This document shows positions 22,756-32,877 of a DNA stretch of 64,000 nt, in pieces. Within the stretch, counting starts at the first letter, position 1. The number at the start of each line of letters is the position of its first letter. Both the position numbers and the translations under genes were made by a program. The notes below the pieces were generated by a model. It did no database searches. It was not told where the DNA came from and saw only the letters and a list, made by a program, of their open reading frames with translations. Source of the stretch: Auriscalpium vulgare (Eukaryota > Basidiomycota > Agaricomycetes > Russulales > Auriscalpiaceae); assembly GCA_019915015.1 (NCBI GenBank), contig JAHBBC010000026.1, positions 496,001 through 560,000 of the forward strand, read 5' to 3'.

Positions 22756-24160
22756 CTATACTAGCGGGAACCTGCGTGTATTAGGATACATGCGCACGGT
22801 GCGTCTCCGTAGGGCCTTTGACACATCACCTTTGCGCACCTTTTCCACCCTTCCTACAGTAATGTAATCCGTAAAGCAGGTGAGCACCAAGCGAGTCCCA
22901 GAGGTTGGGGGCGTGGTGTAGTGTGCCAGCCGTCTGGCCTTGAAAGCAAACATGGTGCCCTGCTCCACTGCATATCTCTGGCGAAGCTGGGGTAATACGA
23001 CGTGCGCGCCTTTGGCATTCCCCATGGGGACAATGTGGGTGAGGAAGTGCGGGTGGTCATTGAAGTCGATGTGAATTCTTTCGCTGCTGCCTTTCTTGAT
23101 AGCAATGCACAAGCATGCCCCACCGAAGTCCAATGCCTTGCGATAGTTGGGCAGGTGGCGAACGTACTCAGCGCATCTGCGGCCAGGTCAACCATGTGCT
23201 CACATGAACGTGAAAATCACATTACCGCTCGACAGAGGCCGCCTGCTCAAGATTGTGCCGGCGCAAATTCTGTCTGATCCTAGGGGCAACGTACTTCTTG
23301 AACGCCTCCAAGAAGACGTCCATAGCCTTTAGCGTCTCTGGCTTTTGGACATAGGAGTCCCTCGTGATACACAGAGGGTTACCCTGCACGCTCCACGCGC
23401 CAAGGTGGAGAGCAGGGGTGCTGGACCGATTTTGATCGCCCTTCGCTTTTGGGAACTTTGGGTCGGTGGCCAAAAACGCGACGAGTGCATCCTCCACGAT
23501 CTTAAGGCGCTTGGCTTTGACGGCTTTTTCTATCCTCACCACTAGCGCCTCGTGATCCTGCCCATACTCCACGACCATAGGACGCGTTTCCGCATCCAGA
23601 GGAAGGTCAGCAGCGGGGGTTGGATAGTGCTCTTTGACCAGTTTGATGACGCGTGCACCAGACCGAGGTCGGCGAAGGAAGCGGTCGACAAAGTTGCCTG
23701 GCACAGACGAGTACGCTGCAACGCGTCCAAGTCTACATTAGCAGCTGAATAAAGATGTTGACAGGTAAGGCATTACCGGTTTTTTTCCTATGTACTCTCA
23801 GGCAAACCTTGCGCCTCTTAGATTTAGCCCATTCTTCATTGTGTCTCTTAGTCGACTCTTTAGAGCGTTTATGTTTGCCTTTGTTCTTAAACTTCTTCAG
23901 CTGTGAGGGAGCATTGTAAGAGCATGAGCACAGAAAGTTAGGTGCACATACCAGTGCTGCAGGCGATAATTCCTCCACGATCTCACCGTCCTCCACCTCA
24001 GGGCAGTATTTGCTTCGCCGCCCTGGCAAAGGACGGTTCTTGGCATAGTTCATCGGCTGAGCATCCTGGAAGCTTTCCATCAATCAAAACCGGGTGAAAT
24101 TGTTGGCATACGTACAGATGGCCCAAGCATGTTCGACATGTTCGAGTGCAGGTGGCACAT
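22756..24160 (-). CDS. 2OG-Fe(II) oxygenase-like protein, 391 aa
   Basis: Five exons (24116-24160, 23952-24065, 23777-23900, 23226-23697, 22756-23176) join in phase with clean GT-AG introns. The N-terminal 100 residues are basic and hold PEVEDGEIVEELSP. The catalytic core is at the C-terminus: RIHIDFNDHPHFLTHIVPMG gives the H-x-D iron ligands, ARRLAHYTT the distal His, and SGTRLVLTCFTD the Arg that would bind 2-oxoglutarate. Proteins of this fold oxidise nucleic-acid bases or protein side chains; the substrate here is unknown. Fragments of the same gene occur at 9.1 and 17.7 kb, so it belongs to a dispersed, duplicating family. The start is the first ATG that keeps phase; family-conserved sequence continues about 180 bases upstream and includes a hairpin, probably 5' UTR or promoter. 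Confidence 0.72.
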
Positions 24161-24269
24161 CTCAATTTCCGCAGCCAGCCAAACACAACTTCCCACGCCC
24201 TGTGCTTTTTTCGCGCGCCGCGTGCCCTTTGCTGGCACTTGCTCCTTCCCTCTTCCCTCTGTCGTAAAC

Positions 24270-24314
24270 CCGCCAGGAATAACGTGGCTTGCGTGTATAC
24301 GTAGCCTCCTGGCG
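24270..24314 (-). promoter_or_regulatory. Conserved inverted repeat upstream of the oxygenase gene
   Basis: CGCCAGGA (24270-24277) pairs perfectly with TCCTGGCG (24307-24314) across a 29-nt loop. In the copy at 17698-17740 the arms are CGCCAGGT and ACCTGGCG: both sides changed and pairing is kept. In the copy at 9122-9161 seven base pairs remain plus one possible G-U. It lies about 110 bases upstream of the chosen start codon. It may be an RNA hairpin in the 5' UTR, a palindromic protein site, or a relic of a mobile element end. Confidence 0.55.
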
Positions 24315-24472
24315 TGGTCAGACAAATATTGATGGTCTCATCCACCGGTTCTTACCCACCGTCTCTCACATAAACACGTTGCACAAAATTTGATCAACAG
24401 GTGAGTTTTGTCCCTTCTGCCTGCCTTTTTTTTCGCCTTCCGCACGTCCTGACCACTGCTCCCTCGCCGATA

Positions 24473-25243
24473 ATGCCGCCAACGCCCTCGCCAACGTTCC
24501 AAATGGCGTCCACTGGCACGCCCACCACAAGTCAACACGCTCAACCGTCGCTCCCAGCACGCTCAAGTCTTGCTCTCATCACACCGCGCCGATGTCGACG
24601 CCCATGGATGCAACATACACGTCCAGAAGACGACGCAACACGGTAAGCAGTCATCTCGACTAACAGCAGTACAGGACTGACACACCTTAGTGCGCACCCG
24701 ATGTGGGCTCTCCAAGTCGTGTTCAGCGACGAGAACGAGCCATGTACGAACAGAACACGCATGCCTGCCGACGGGCGATGGACACAGCGCGACAACGATG
24801 AGAGGCCGGCTGGTGGAGTCGAGAAGCCGCGAAGACGCCGCAGCAATCTGCGCCTGCCACGACGTCGACTGTATGCACCCGCCCCAGCTGGCCAGCCCGC
24901 GAGACCATGCAGCAACGACGAGTGGCCGGCTTCGCGCGCCATTCACGCTGAAGCCGCCTCGTCCTTCTGCCTTGGCCTTCCTGCGCTCCAGTCTCACGCG
25001 CTAATCACGTCAAGACCCACCACAGCTCAGGCTGCATACTCCATCAGTACTTGTGTCCGACCCCTGAAATGCCCTGAAATAGCAAATTTCAGGGCTTTTC
25101 AGCTCTTTCCAGGCTGTTCGGCGCAGTTCAGAGGTTTTCAGGCGTTTTCAGGCAAAGCAGTTATTTCAGAGCGTTGGCCTGAGCCCTTTCTCAGTTTCCT
25201 CACATCCTCACATTTTGTAGCTACCACGACTACTGACACATAG
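24473..25243 (+). CDS. Unrecognised protein, 240 aa
   Basis: Two exons (24473-24642 and 24691-25243) join in phase. The N-terminus is Pro/Ser/Thr-rich (MPPTPSPTFQMASTGTPTTS). After the splice the sequence MWALQVVFSDENEPCTNRTR, then PADGRWTQRDNDERPAG, looks conserved in style, followed by an Arg-rich run. The last 60 codons run through a repeat-rich stretch of TTTCAGG words (25056-25170) and end in VATTTTDT, so the true stop may differ. No domain recognised. It starts about 310 bases from the divergently transcribed oxygenase gene. Confidence 0.4.
25056..25170. repeat. TTTCAGG-rich block with perfect hairpin
   Basis: GCCCTGAAAT (25071-25080) pairs exactly with ATTTCAGGGC (25086-25095) around a 5-nt loop. 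The block carries several further CCTGAAA/TTTCAGG words in both orientations. Such clustered words are typical of subterminal repeats of DNA transposons (inference). Confidence 0.6.
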
Positions 25244-25368
25244 AGATATATACAATCAATGCAGTATGCACCGGCCTGCCTCCCTCACCGCTGGACGCCT
25301 CTCACCCGCAGCCTTTTCCTTCAACCTGGACACCGCCGCGTCGTCGAGGTCCTGTTCATGCGAGGCGT

Positions 25369-26103
25369 TCATGTATCGAGCGCACGCAGCAGCTGCTGGA
25401 CGCGGGCCGCCTGCTTACCCGTGTCGCTAGACGCGGCCTTTCCGCTGTAGGGGAATGCCTCGGGCGTATGGGCCGGCACAGGCTTACGATCGCCAACGGC
25501 AGACAAGCGGGTCGGGAGGCAATACGGAAACCGCTGGTCATGCCTGCGCCTGGCGGCCTCCTCGAGAAACCTGACGATTGAAAAGGAGGAAATGAGCAAA
25601 GGAAGTATGGGCCGCGACGGGGGTACGTACGCGGTAACAGCCCGGAGGGCCAATCCGTTCAACGACTGCGGCATGTTCGCGACAAACTGCGTGGCCGTAT
25701 GCTGCATCACGACGAGTGACCCATGCCACGGCATGTCCGGAAACAGCTGCTCCAAGGCAACGTTGACGGGCAGGGAGGTGTCATACTGGAAGCACAGCAG
25801 GAAGTAGAGGACGTCGCCACCGTCGTCCTCTGCACTGACGATGCAGTCGTGCACGATGTAGCGTGACCCCATGGCCGCCTCCACGCATGGAAAGCGAGGA
25901 CGATGGACAGAGTTACCGGACGGGTTCACGGTGTAGATAGAGACCGAGGTGGGTCTCACGGAGAAGCCTTTGAACATCAAGGCAGCCAGCGACAAAGGAC
26001 GGAGCTAGAGGGAGCCACGACAGAGTCAGCGCGCTGGGGAAAGGACTAATGGGGGCGAGAGACGTACGTTGTCCGTGGGGGACTCGATGCGAAGGAAGGG
26101 CAT
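25369..26103 (-). CDS. Unrecognised protein, 223 aa
   Basis: Exon 1 (26068-26103, MPFLRIESPTDN) and exon 2 (25369-26004) join in phase over a 63-nt intron. The middle is well ordered: LSLAALMFKGFSVRPTSVSI, FPCVEAAMGSRYIVHDCIVS, DVLYFLLCFQYDTSLPVNVA, PDMPWHGSLVVMQHT. The C-terminus turns basic (FLEEAARRRHD) and then Pro/Ala-rich. No signal peptide or membrane helix. The alternation of short hydrophobic strands suggests a compact beta-rich fold (inference). I do not recognise the family. It is divergent from the tail-anchored gene that starts at 26601. Confidence 0.6.
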
Positions 26104-26209
26104 GGCTGAAGACTCATGGTCAAGACTGCAGGCTTTAAAGGCGCAGAGACGTCGAGTCGACGGGCGAAGCGCTTGCTGTCTGAGACATGAATCGTCCTGG
26201 GGATGCCCC

Positions 26210-26277
26210 AGCCCTTGAATTGTCTGTAGCGACAACAATTGACCAGCTGAATAGCCCTTGAGTTGTCTGTAGCGACA
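26210..26277. repeat. 25-bp direct repeat, two copies
   Basis: AGCCCTTGARTTGTCTGTAG followed by CGACA occurs at 26210-26234 and 26253-26277. A related word occurs inverted at about 37740-37775 as part of the larger repeat unit shared with that region. Confidence 0.65.
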
Positions 26278-26600
26278 TCGTGGGTTTTTCTTGCTTTGTC
26301 TCGATGTGCTCGGGATAACGGAAGGATAGGCGAACAGGCGCCTGAGCCACACACTGGCAGCCAACTGCCTCATGTGAACGACGCGCGGCGTCACCTCTCT
26401 GTCTCTATCTCAAACATATGATGCTCAAACCCTCTGACTCTTGCTTTATGCGCCGCTTCAGGCCTCTAATCACTGCTGGGGCTCTCTTGTGTTCCAAGTC
26501 GCTGTATAAGTCGCGGTCTAGCGCGAACGGTGAGCCCCGTCTCCCCAGTACGACGCCGTGTTGACTAGCTCTTCGGTTCACTTTGCCACCACTCCTTCAA

Positions 26601-27773
26601 ATGGCCGTCCTTTTCCCCATCAAGACTGAGGATGACTTGAAGCCGTCACGCCACGGCGAGATTGCTGCATACAGAAGTAGGCCGAATCCAGTCTGTGCTC
26701 GGCCAACTTTTACTGACAACGAGACGCCTCCAGGGCATCGAACGCTGCGCCTTCATCTGATCAGTTTGAAGCTGAGCTATCCAAAGCCCACCCTTGCCTG
26801 GCGCACCGCGCGTCGGCGCATCATACACCAGGGTGAGCACCTCCTACTCCGTCTATCGTCCCCATATAGCTCACGTATGCTCCCCGAGACGCTTCAGATC
26901 CGCATATATCTGAACCTGACGCCCCACACGATAGCTCAACCTCTGTCTCAGGGAAGGACCCCATTGTGGTCTTCGAAGTCGCTGCCGACAGCGGCCACCA
27001 GGACGTGAGCACGCCCGCGCAGGCACCCACGTGTGTCGCCGAACGCCCTGATGGGTCCCATGCTCCTGGGGATGGCCCTCAGGTCCCGCCGCCCGTTGTG
27101 GCTTCGGAGTTCGTCTATGGTGATCCCTTGGTGCGTACTTACCCGCCGTCCTGAAGCCTCTAGAAGCCTGATGATTATTGCCCTCAACCAGCTCGACGCT
27201 CGATACGGTGTCGCTCCCAATGGCGTCGACGTCAGAGTGAGCGACTCGTGGGTGTCAGAACTTTTCGGGAAGGAGGAGCCTGAGGTGAGCCAATGTTGCA
27301 TCACATCCCTCCACGCCTTAATCAAGACACACAGACCGCCGAGGAAAAAATGTCGGCGTGGAAATCTGACTATGTCGACGAAGGTGTGGTGCCCATGGAG
27401 GAGGAGGCGTCGACGACGGAATGTGAATCGCCTATCGAGGAACGGACCACAGCAGAGACGATAGTCGACCCGACCCACGTTGCGGACAAGCGCAAGAAGT
27501 GCAAGACGTGCCTAGACGCGGACAGAGCACCTCGGGTGAGTGATTCGTGTCTTCTAGGTGGCATCAGGCTCATTATTTCTACAGGCGACAATATCAGATC
27601 TCCAGGAAGCCGTGCATGGTTTGCAGAGGGCAGTTCTCGATGTGCGGCGGCTGCCACCTCCAGAAGCGAGGATCCAGCGGATCTCTGCAAATGAATCGTG
27701 TCTTGTCGCCATGTTTCTGTTGGTTCTCCTTTTACTGTCGTTCGCCATTCTGATATTGGTTCGAGAGCGTTAG
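26601..27773 (+). CDS. Tail-anchored membrane protein, copy A
   Basis: A multi-exon paralogue of the gene at 11754-12477. Recognisable parts: MAVLFPIKTEDDLKPSRHGE, then a spliced segment GKDPIVVFEVAADSGHQD, an acidic/Thr-rich exon with EKMSAWKSDYVDEGVVPMEE, and a final exon (from 27585) ATISDLQEAVHGLQRAVLDV followed by the LPPPEAR spacer and the membrane segment CLVAMFLLVLLLLSFAILIL with a VRER end. Splice phase is correct at the two introns I checked; the exons between 27009 and 27290 are uncertain. One C-terminal transmembrane helix and no signal peptide predict a tail-anchored protein facing the cytosol (inference). Function unknown. It is the best preserved of three copies in this repeat family. 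Confidence 0.5.
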
Positions 27774-27869
27774 TCGTGTATACCTGCATGTCTATCGGAT
27801 CGCTTTTGCTGCTGGATTACTCGATGCCACACTGTACTCTAGAACAGCATTCAAAGGATATTGCTACAC

Positions 27870-28200
27870 CTTGGATCCGTGTCATTTGTCTGTCGCGCGC
27901 GCGACCGTTCGCACTTCTAGATTTGTTTGTGTTACAAGGCGCTCAATTGAACAAGTCATGCCGCGCCGGCGCCTCACGTTCGATTCTTTCCTTCCCACCA
28001 GCGAAGATGACCCAGCCGTTCGTCGCCCGCCCCCGCGCCGAGCAGCAGTGGAGATGATGCCACGAAGTCTCTGACATGGTCGTATAGTAAGCCTGGAAGC
28101 CCTTGGCGAGCAGGTAGAGCGGTGTGTCAGTAGCACCGGCGGAATCGAGACTGTCTGCACCGGTGGCGACGTCTCTCCCATGCTAAAATTTCTGCAATCC
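27870..28200 (+). repeat. Companion part of the repeat unit, copy A
   Basis: Sequence downstream of the tail-anchored gene that is shared, inverted, with about 31500-31710. Both encode FLPTSEDDP or ILPTSDDDP, then a short linker, then GEQVERC/RV and IETVC. Copy A has stops inside. It marks the 3' edge of a duplicated unit of roughly 2 kb. Bases 28201-28430 hold nothing further that I recognise. Confidence 0.6.
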
Positions 28201-28429
28201 CTCACGATCCCCTGGTGGTGAAGGGTGCACGGATAAGCTGGAGAAATATCCTTGACTTTCACTCTTGACCGAGACGCCCCTGGCCGCTCTCTGACGTGGA
28301 CCTATGGCCGCGGCCATGGTGGCATTCAGGTGCGTTTCGCCCCTGCGCATTCCAGACTGCTCATTCAGGACGCGTTGGATGTCCGACATCCGAGACCATA
28401 CGGGCAGTCTCCAGCACCTGCAATCCACC

Positions 28430-30790
28430 GGGGAGGATTGCGATGCGCTGCTTCGTCGTGTTCAACACATCGACTGGACATTGGGGAGAACGCGCGCGAC
28501 GTAAGGGGAGATGATAGGGTACTGTTGTATCCGTCAGCCATGGTGAACTCAGTAGAAGTAAGTGGGCAACGGCGGCGCGCTGCAGCCACCAGATGGAAGA
28601 CTTGGAAGATTCATCGACTAGAGCCCTCTCCTCGATTGCAGCAGCGAGCTAGAACACAGGCATCAGTGTTGTCGCAGCTAACAAGCACGCAAAAGAACGC
28701 GCACGGTGTACGAGCATCAGGATGACAGCCTGCGACAACGGAGGAGGTCCGTTCAAGGGCATGATAAGTTCGGGATTGGACCAAGCCAACGGCTCCCAGA
28801 GCTGGCGCAGGTCTTGCGTGCCGAGCACAGCAAGATAGGCGTCGTCCCACTCTCCGTCTGCGCAGGGGGAGGATGATGGACAGGAGCAGCTGGCGGAGGA
28901 AGGGCATGGTGGGAGACTTGCGGAGCAGGAATGCCCGACCGGAACCAAGGCCCGTGCACATTGAATTGAGGAGAAAGGAGTTGTTGCTGCTGAGGGGGAG
29001 GCGGGCCGTGGATCTGCGGAGGAGTGCCACCAGACTGGCCAACTTGACGGTACTGCTGTTGATAAAAGGGCATGCCGGCACCGGATCCGAAGGCAGAGGG
29101 TGAGTGCCTTGCCTGCGAGGCAGCAACGCTGGCATTCAAGCTCAGATACTTGATCTGGTCGCCGAGTGACCACACAGACTGGTCGCGGATGACAGGCTGG
29201 GGGAAGAATTAATCGCATGTGACGGCAAACGAGAAGAATCTCTCACCTGCTGGCCGCGAAGCGCCTCGCTCTGCCAAGAGGGTGTACGCAGAATGGTCCT
29301 CGGTGATAGCCTCCTTGACGTGGCGCTCGATGACAGATGTGATGCATGCGGAGGAGAACGTCCGGACAACGTGACCGGAGATCTCAGGGCGGAGTAGGAG
29401 CCTTCACTATCGTTGGGAAGGGTCTGCAATTTGAAGGGCGACTGAGTAAAGTGGACGGCAATATCCGTGGAACGGAAGCTCTCCTAGTTCACAATCTCGC
29501 CTAGTCCCCGATTTATTTGTTCAGCGCTGCCTTCACCTTGGTTTTGGAGATGATCTCCAGAGCCGGGAGTACCAAGTTCTGCACCTCGGATTTGAAGGCC
29601 ATCTCAACAACGCGAGTCGTGTTCTTTGTCAATCCAGTGGTGATCAGCTTGAGAATCTTCTCTTGACGCGCGAAATCAGCAGCCTGCGCCGACCCTGACA
29701 TCTTCGAGACGTTGGTCTGGAGGTGGATTAGGTGACAGAGCTCGATATCAGAAGGTGCAAATAAAACTCACGTTGCTTGCCCAGCTCTTTTTCAGCGAGA
29801 CGCCCAATACGACTGTACAGATTCTCCTCCATTTTCTTGGTCTCCTTGGGCATCACGACGTCACTCTGCCCGTCGCCCTCAGACACCTTGACGGTCTTTT
29901 CCTCCCTCTCCGTCCAGCCAACGATCTTGCCCTTTCCCTCGTCCACATGGCTCAGCCGGACGGTCCTCCTCGCCCGAGGCGTCGTACTCAACCTCCTGAG
30001 ACGGCTGACTGCAGGAGGCGTGGCAACTGCGCCACGGGCTGGTGGATGGGCTGGTATTTTCGGAGGCGAGCTGCGAGGAGAGGGTGCTGGGACTTCGGAG
30101 TAAGAGGCCTGGACTGCACTCTGGATGGGTAGTTTCGCCGACTGGAGTTTCGTCACCATTCATATCGACAGGAGAAGCAATCTGCGCCGATGTCTGAGGC
30201 GGCTGCACCCGAGTGAGCTGCTCACTGAGGTTGTCGACCACATTCCGCTTGGGTTCGATGACGGCCGACCAGGTGCCCTCGTTGTTGTCCGAGGCTTGCG
30301 AAGGCGCGATAACCATATTAGTCGGATTGGAAGAGGAGATTGACGCCGCTAGCGGAGACACGAACTCGGACAGAGCCAGTTGCCTGCCTGTTGGATGGAC
30401 GGGAACGGTGATAGGGCTCTGGAAGTCATCTGGCCGGGGCTGCTGCAGCGTCACGATCTCCGGTTCGTAGTAAGAGCTCGTCTCGTGTTCCTGCGAGAAG
30501 TCGGGAGAAGAATAGGGCGGCGAAGGACCCGCAGTTTGACTTTGGCGCATTCCTGTGAACTATCCGCGCGTCGATATAGCAGATCAGATTTACCCAGACA
30601 TGAGCTGCTCGGGGAGTAACCTGCCCAGCAATTTCGTTGTGCTAGAGGGGGCTGGTCGAAGTGTAGATGCCGACGGGGGAAGGCCCTGCTGCTTCTGCTG
30701 CTGCTGCTGTTGCTACTCCCGCAGCACGTCAAATGCCTCTTCCCGATCCGGGCTTGACTGGATGCGTGCCAGTATCTTCAAGTAACCCAG
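28430..30790 (-). pseudogene. EDC4-like: EDC4 (enhancer of mRNA decapping) C-terminal fragment
   Basis: Read on the minus strand the pieces follow the order of fungal EDC4: a LKILARIQSS-like start and poly-Gln run followed by TKLLGRLLPEQLMSG; a Ser/Pro linker (QEHETSSYYEPEIVTLQ); a coiled coil (KKMEENLYSRIGRLAEKEL); the conserved block QEKILKLITTGLTKNTTRVV; EISGHVVRTFSSACITSVIE; WSLGDQIKYLSLN; WDDAYLAVLGTQDLRQL; and SKSSIWWLQRAAV. EDC4 scaffolds Dcp1/Dcp2 in P-bodies. Breaks are many: a TAG in the poly-Gln start, a TAA after KVKAALNK where Gln is expected, and frame changes at about 29440, 29270, 28880 and 28650. The WD40 N-terminal half is missing. Introns are retained. It lies between inverted copies of the tail-anchored repeat, so it looks like captured or duplicated host DNA. 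Confidence 0.75.
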
Positions 30791-31350
30791 AGAATTTCGT
30801 CACGGCACAGCCACGCTGGAAAGGTGGGGAAGGCAGGTGAGTCGATCGTCGGAGCGAAGCTGACTGCGGCGAGCCGGGCGATGTCCTGGGAGATGATCGA
30901 TGGGTAGTCGTGGAAGGTGTAGCGAGAGAGGAAATGTCGACAGAGGGCCGATGTAAAAGTCTTTCGATACCAGATGGACCGGACTCCTAACTAGATGAAG
31001 GGGGAGGGAGAGATGGCGGCCCTACGCGAGCGGCAAAGGTCTTGTCCTCCTCCTGGTCCACAAAACCCAGCCCGTCTCCAAGTCCGAGTCAGACGAACCC
31101 CACGCCGCCTCCGCGCCCACGACCGCATTCCCCGACTCCTCAAACTCATCGTCACAGTTCGCCGTCTCACAGGAGCTGGCTTCGCTTGGAGGGCGTCCGC
31201 GTAGGCCGCCCACGCGCTGGTCGAACGGGGGAATCGGTCTTGTGCTTGAAGTCGTCGTCCCAGTTCTCCGATGGCTCCAGATTGTCGAGGGCGCGTCTCG
31301 CAGTCTCGAGTCTAAGGCGTCGAAACACGGGGAAATGCCTGGATCCAAAA
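30791..31350 (-). pseudogene. Two further gene fragments
   Basis: On the minus strand, 31350-31003 reads ARRALDNLEPSENWDDDFKH and, in another frame, WGSSDSDLETGWVL. The WDDDF-type motif is seen in fungal septation-network proteins such as Bfa1/Byr4, but this assignment is tentative. From 30972 to 30792 another frame reads FLSRYTFHDYPSIISQDIAR and AAVSFAPTIDSPAFPTFPAW before a stop. Neither piece has a start or its proper neighbours. Together with the EDC4 fragment they form a patchwork of broken exons, all on one strand. Confidence 0.45.
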
Positions 31351-32877
31351 GTCAGAGACGAGCACCACTATGTTGATAGAAAGCCGCGGACCGTCTATAT
31401 TCACGAGCTGCGCTTGAAAAATGGACAGAAAGTACAGGTGTAGGTCGGGAAAAGGGCGGCCAGGACTTGGAGTCGCCAGGAAGGTCGCGAATTTGCTGTC
31501 TCGAGTCCGCCGGTACGAGCCACTGGCAGGGCAGACAGTCTCGATTCCGCCAGTAGTATTGACACGCCGCTCTACCTGCTCGCCACGAGGGCTTTCAGGC
31601 TTATACGACCATGTCATAGACGTCGTGGCATCGTCTCGACTGCTACTCGTCGCGGGGCTGGCGTCGAGTGGGTCATCATCGCTGGTGGGAAGGATGAATA
31701 GAAGGTGAGGGCGCCCGCGTGACTTATTTGAGCTCCTTGAGGAATACTGTAACTTAAGTAGTCCTATATATCCCACGGCCGGTCGCGCACACAACTTGAA
31801 CAGACAAATATCTAGCGATAGGCTTTGGCTACTGTCGTCCTACTCGAGTACAGTGTGGCCTCGAGTAATCAAAAGCGATCCCATAGACATGCAGGTATCT
31901 ACGACTAACGACATAACGCACTCGAACCAATATCAGGATGGCGAACGGCAGTAAGAGGAGAAGCGACAGATACATGGCGACAAGGCACGATTCACCCGTA
32001 GAGATCCGCTGGATCCTCACTTCTGGAGGTGGCAGCCACCGCACTTCGAGAAATTGCCCTCTGCAAACTGGCATGCGCGGCGACCTGGAGACCCGAGATT
32101 GTCGCCTGCAGATTGAATGAGCTCTCAGGCCACCTAGAAGACACTAGAAGACACATATCACTCACCCGAGGTGTGCCTAGGCGCGTCTTGCGCTCGTCCA
32201 CAACGCGGGTCGGGTCGACTAGCGTCCCTGAACCTTCGTCGACATAATTGCCACACCGACATTTTTTTCCTCCGCGGTATGCGTGGCCTGATAAAAGGCG
32301 TGGAGGGAGCACCGGTGCTCACGTCCCGGCGGCCGCCGCTCTCGGCAGCGACTTCGAAGACCACACTGGGGTCCTTCCCTGGCACAGTGGTTTAGCCATC
32401 GTGCGGGACGTCAGGTTCAGATAGGTGGGGATCTGAAAGGGAGCATACGTGGGCTACGTGGGCCTCGAACGATAGACGGAGTGGGAGATGCTCACCCTGG
32501 TGTATGATGCGCCAATCCGCGGTGCGCCAGGCAAGGGTGGGCTTTGGATAGCTGAGCTTCAAGCTAATCAGACGCAGGCGCAGAGTTCGATGCCCTGGAA
32601 GGCCCTGGCGTCAGAGAAAGTCGACGGAGCACAAGCTGGATTCGACGTACTTCTGTATGCAGCGATCTCGCCGTGGTGCGTGACGGCTTCAAGTCATACT
32701 CAGTCTTACGGCCATTAGAGGCCTGACGCGGCACCATAAAGCAAGAGTCGGAGGGTCGAGCATCATATGTTTGGAGAGAGAGAAAGAGAGGCTGACGACG
32801 TCGTTACGAATCGCAGTGAGCAGTGGCAGCGGCGGTGTGGCTTGGCAGGCGCCTGTTCGGCTTGCCTTCCTTTATGC
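31330..32877 (-). repeat. Tail-anchored repeat unit, copy B (degenerate)
   Basis: This is an inverted copy of the unit at 26.4-28.2 kb. The membrane-tail exon (about 31900-32100) still reads ISTGESCLVAMYLSLLLLLP, but a 5-nt insertion relative to copy A breaks the frame before it and the stop after LILVR is lost. The companion part reads LFILPTSDDDPLDASPATSS. From about 32071 to 32877 it is nearly identical to copy C, 4,791 bp away; the shared sequence ends abruptly after TATGCCATAC. Confidence 0.7.

Noticed and set aside
28430..30790. Repeat-induced point mutation as cause of EDC4 decay
   Set aside because: Two C-to-T-type nonsense changes fit, but the many indels and the lack of a general transition pattern do not; simple neutral decay suffices.
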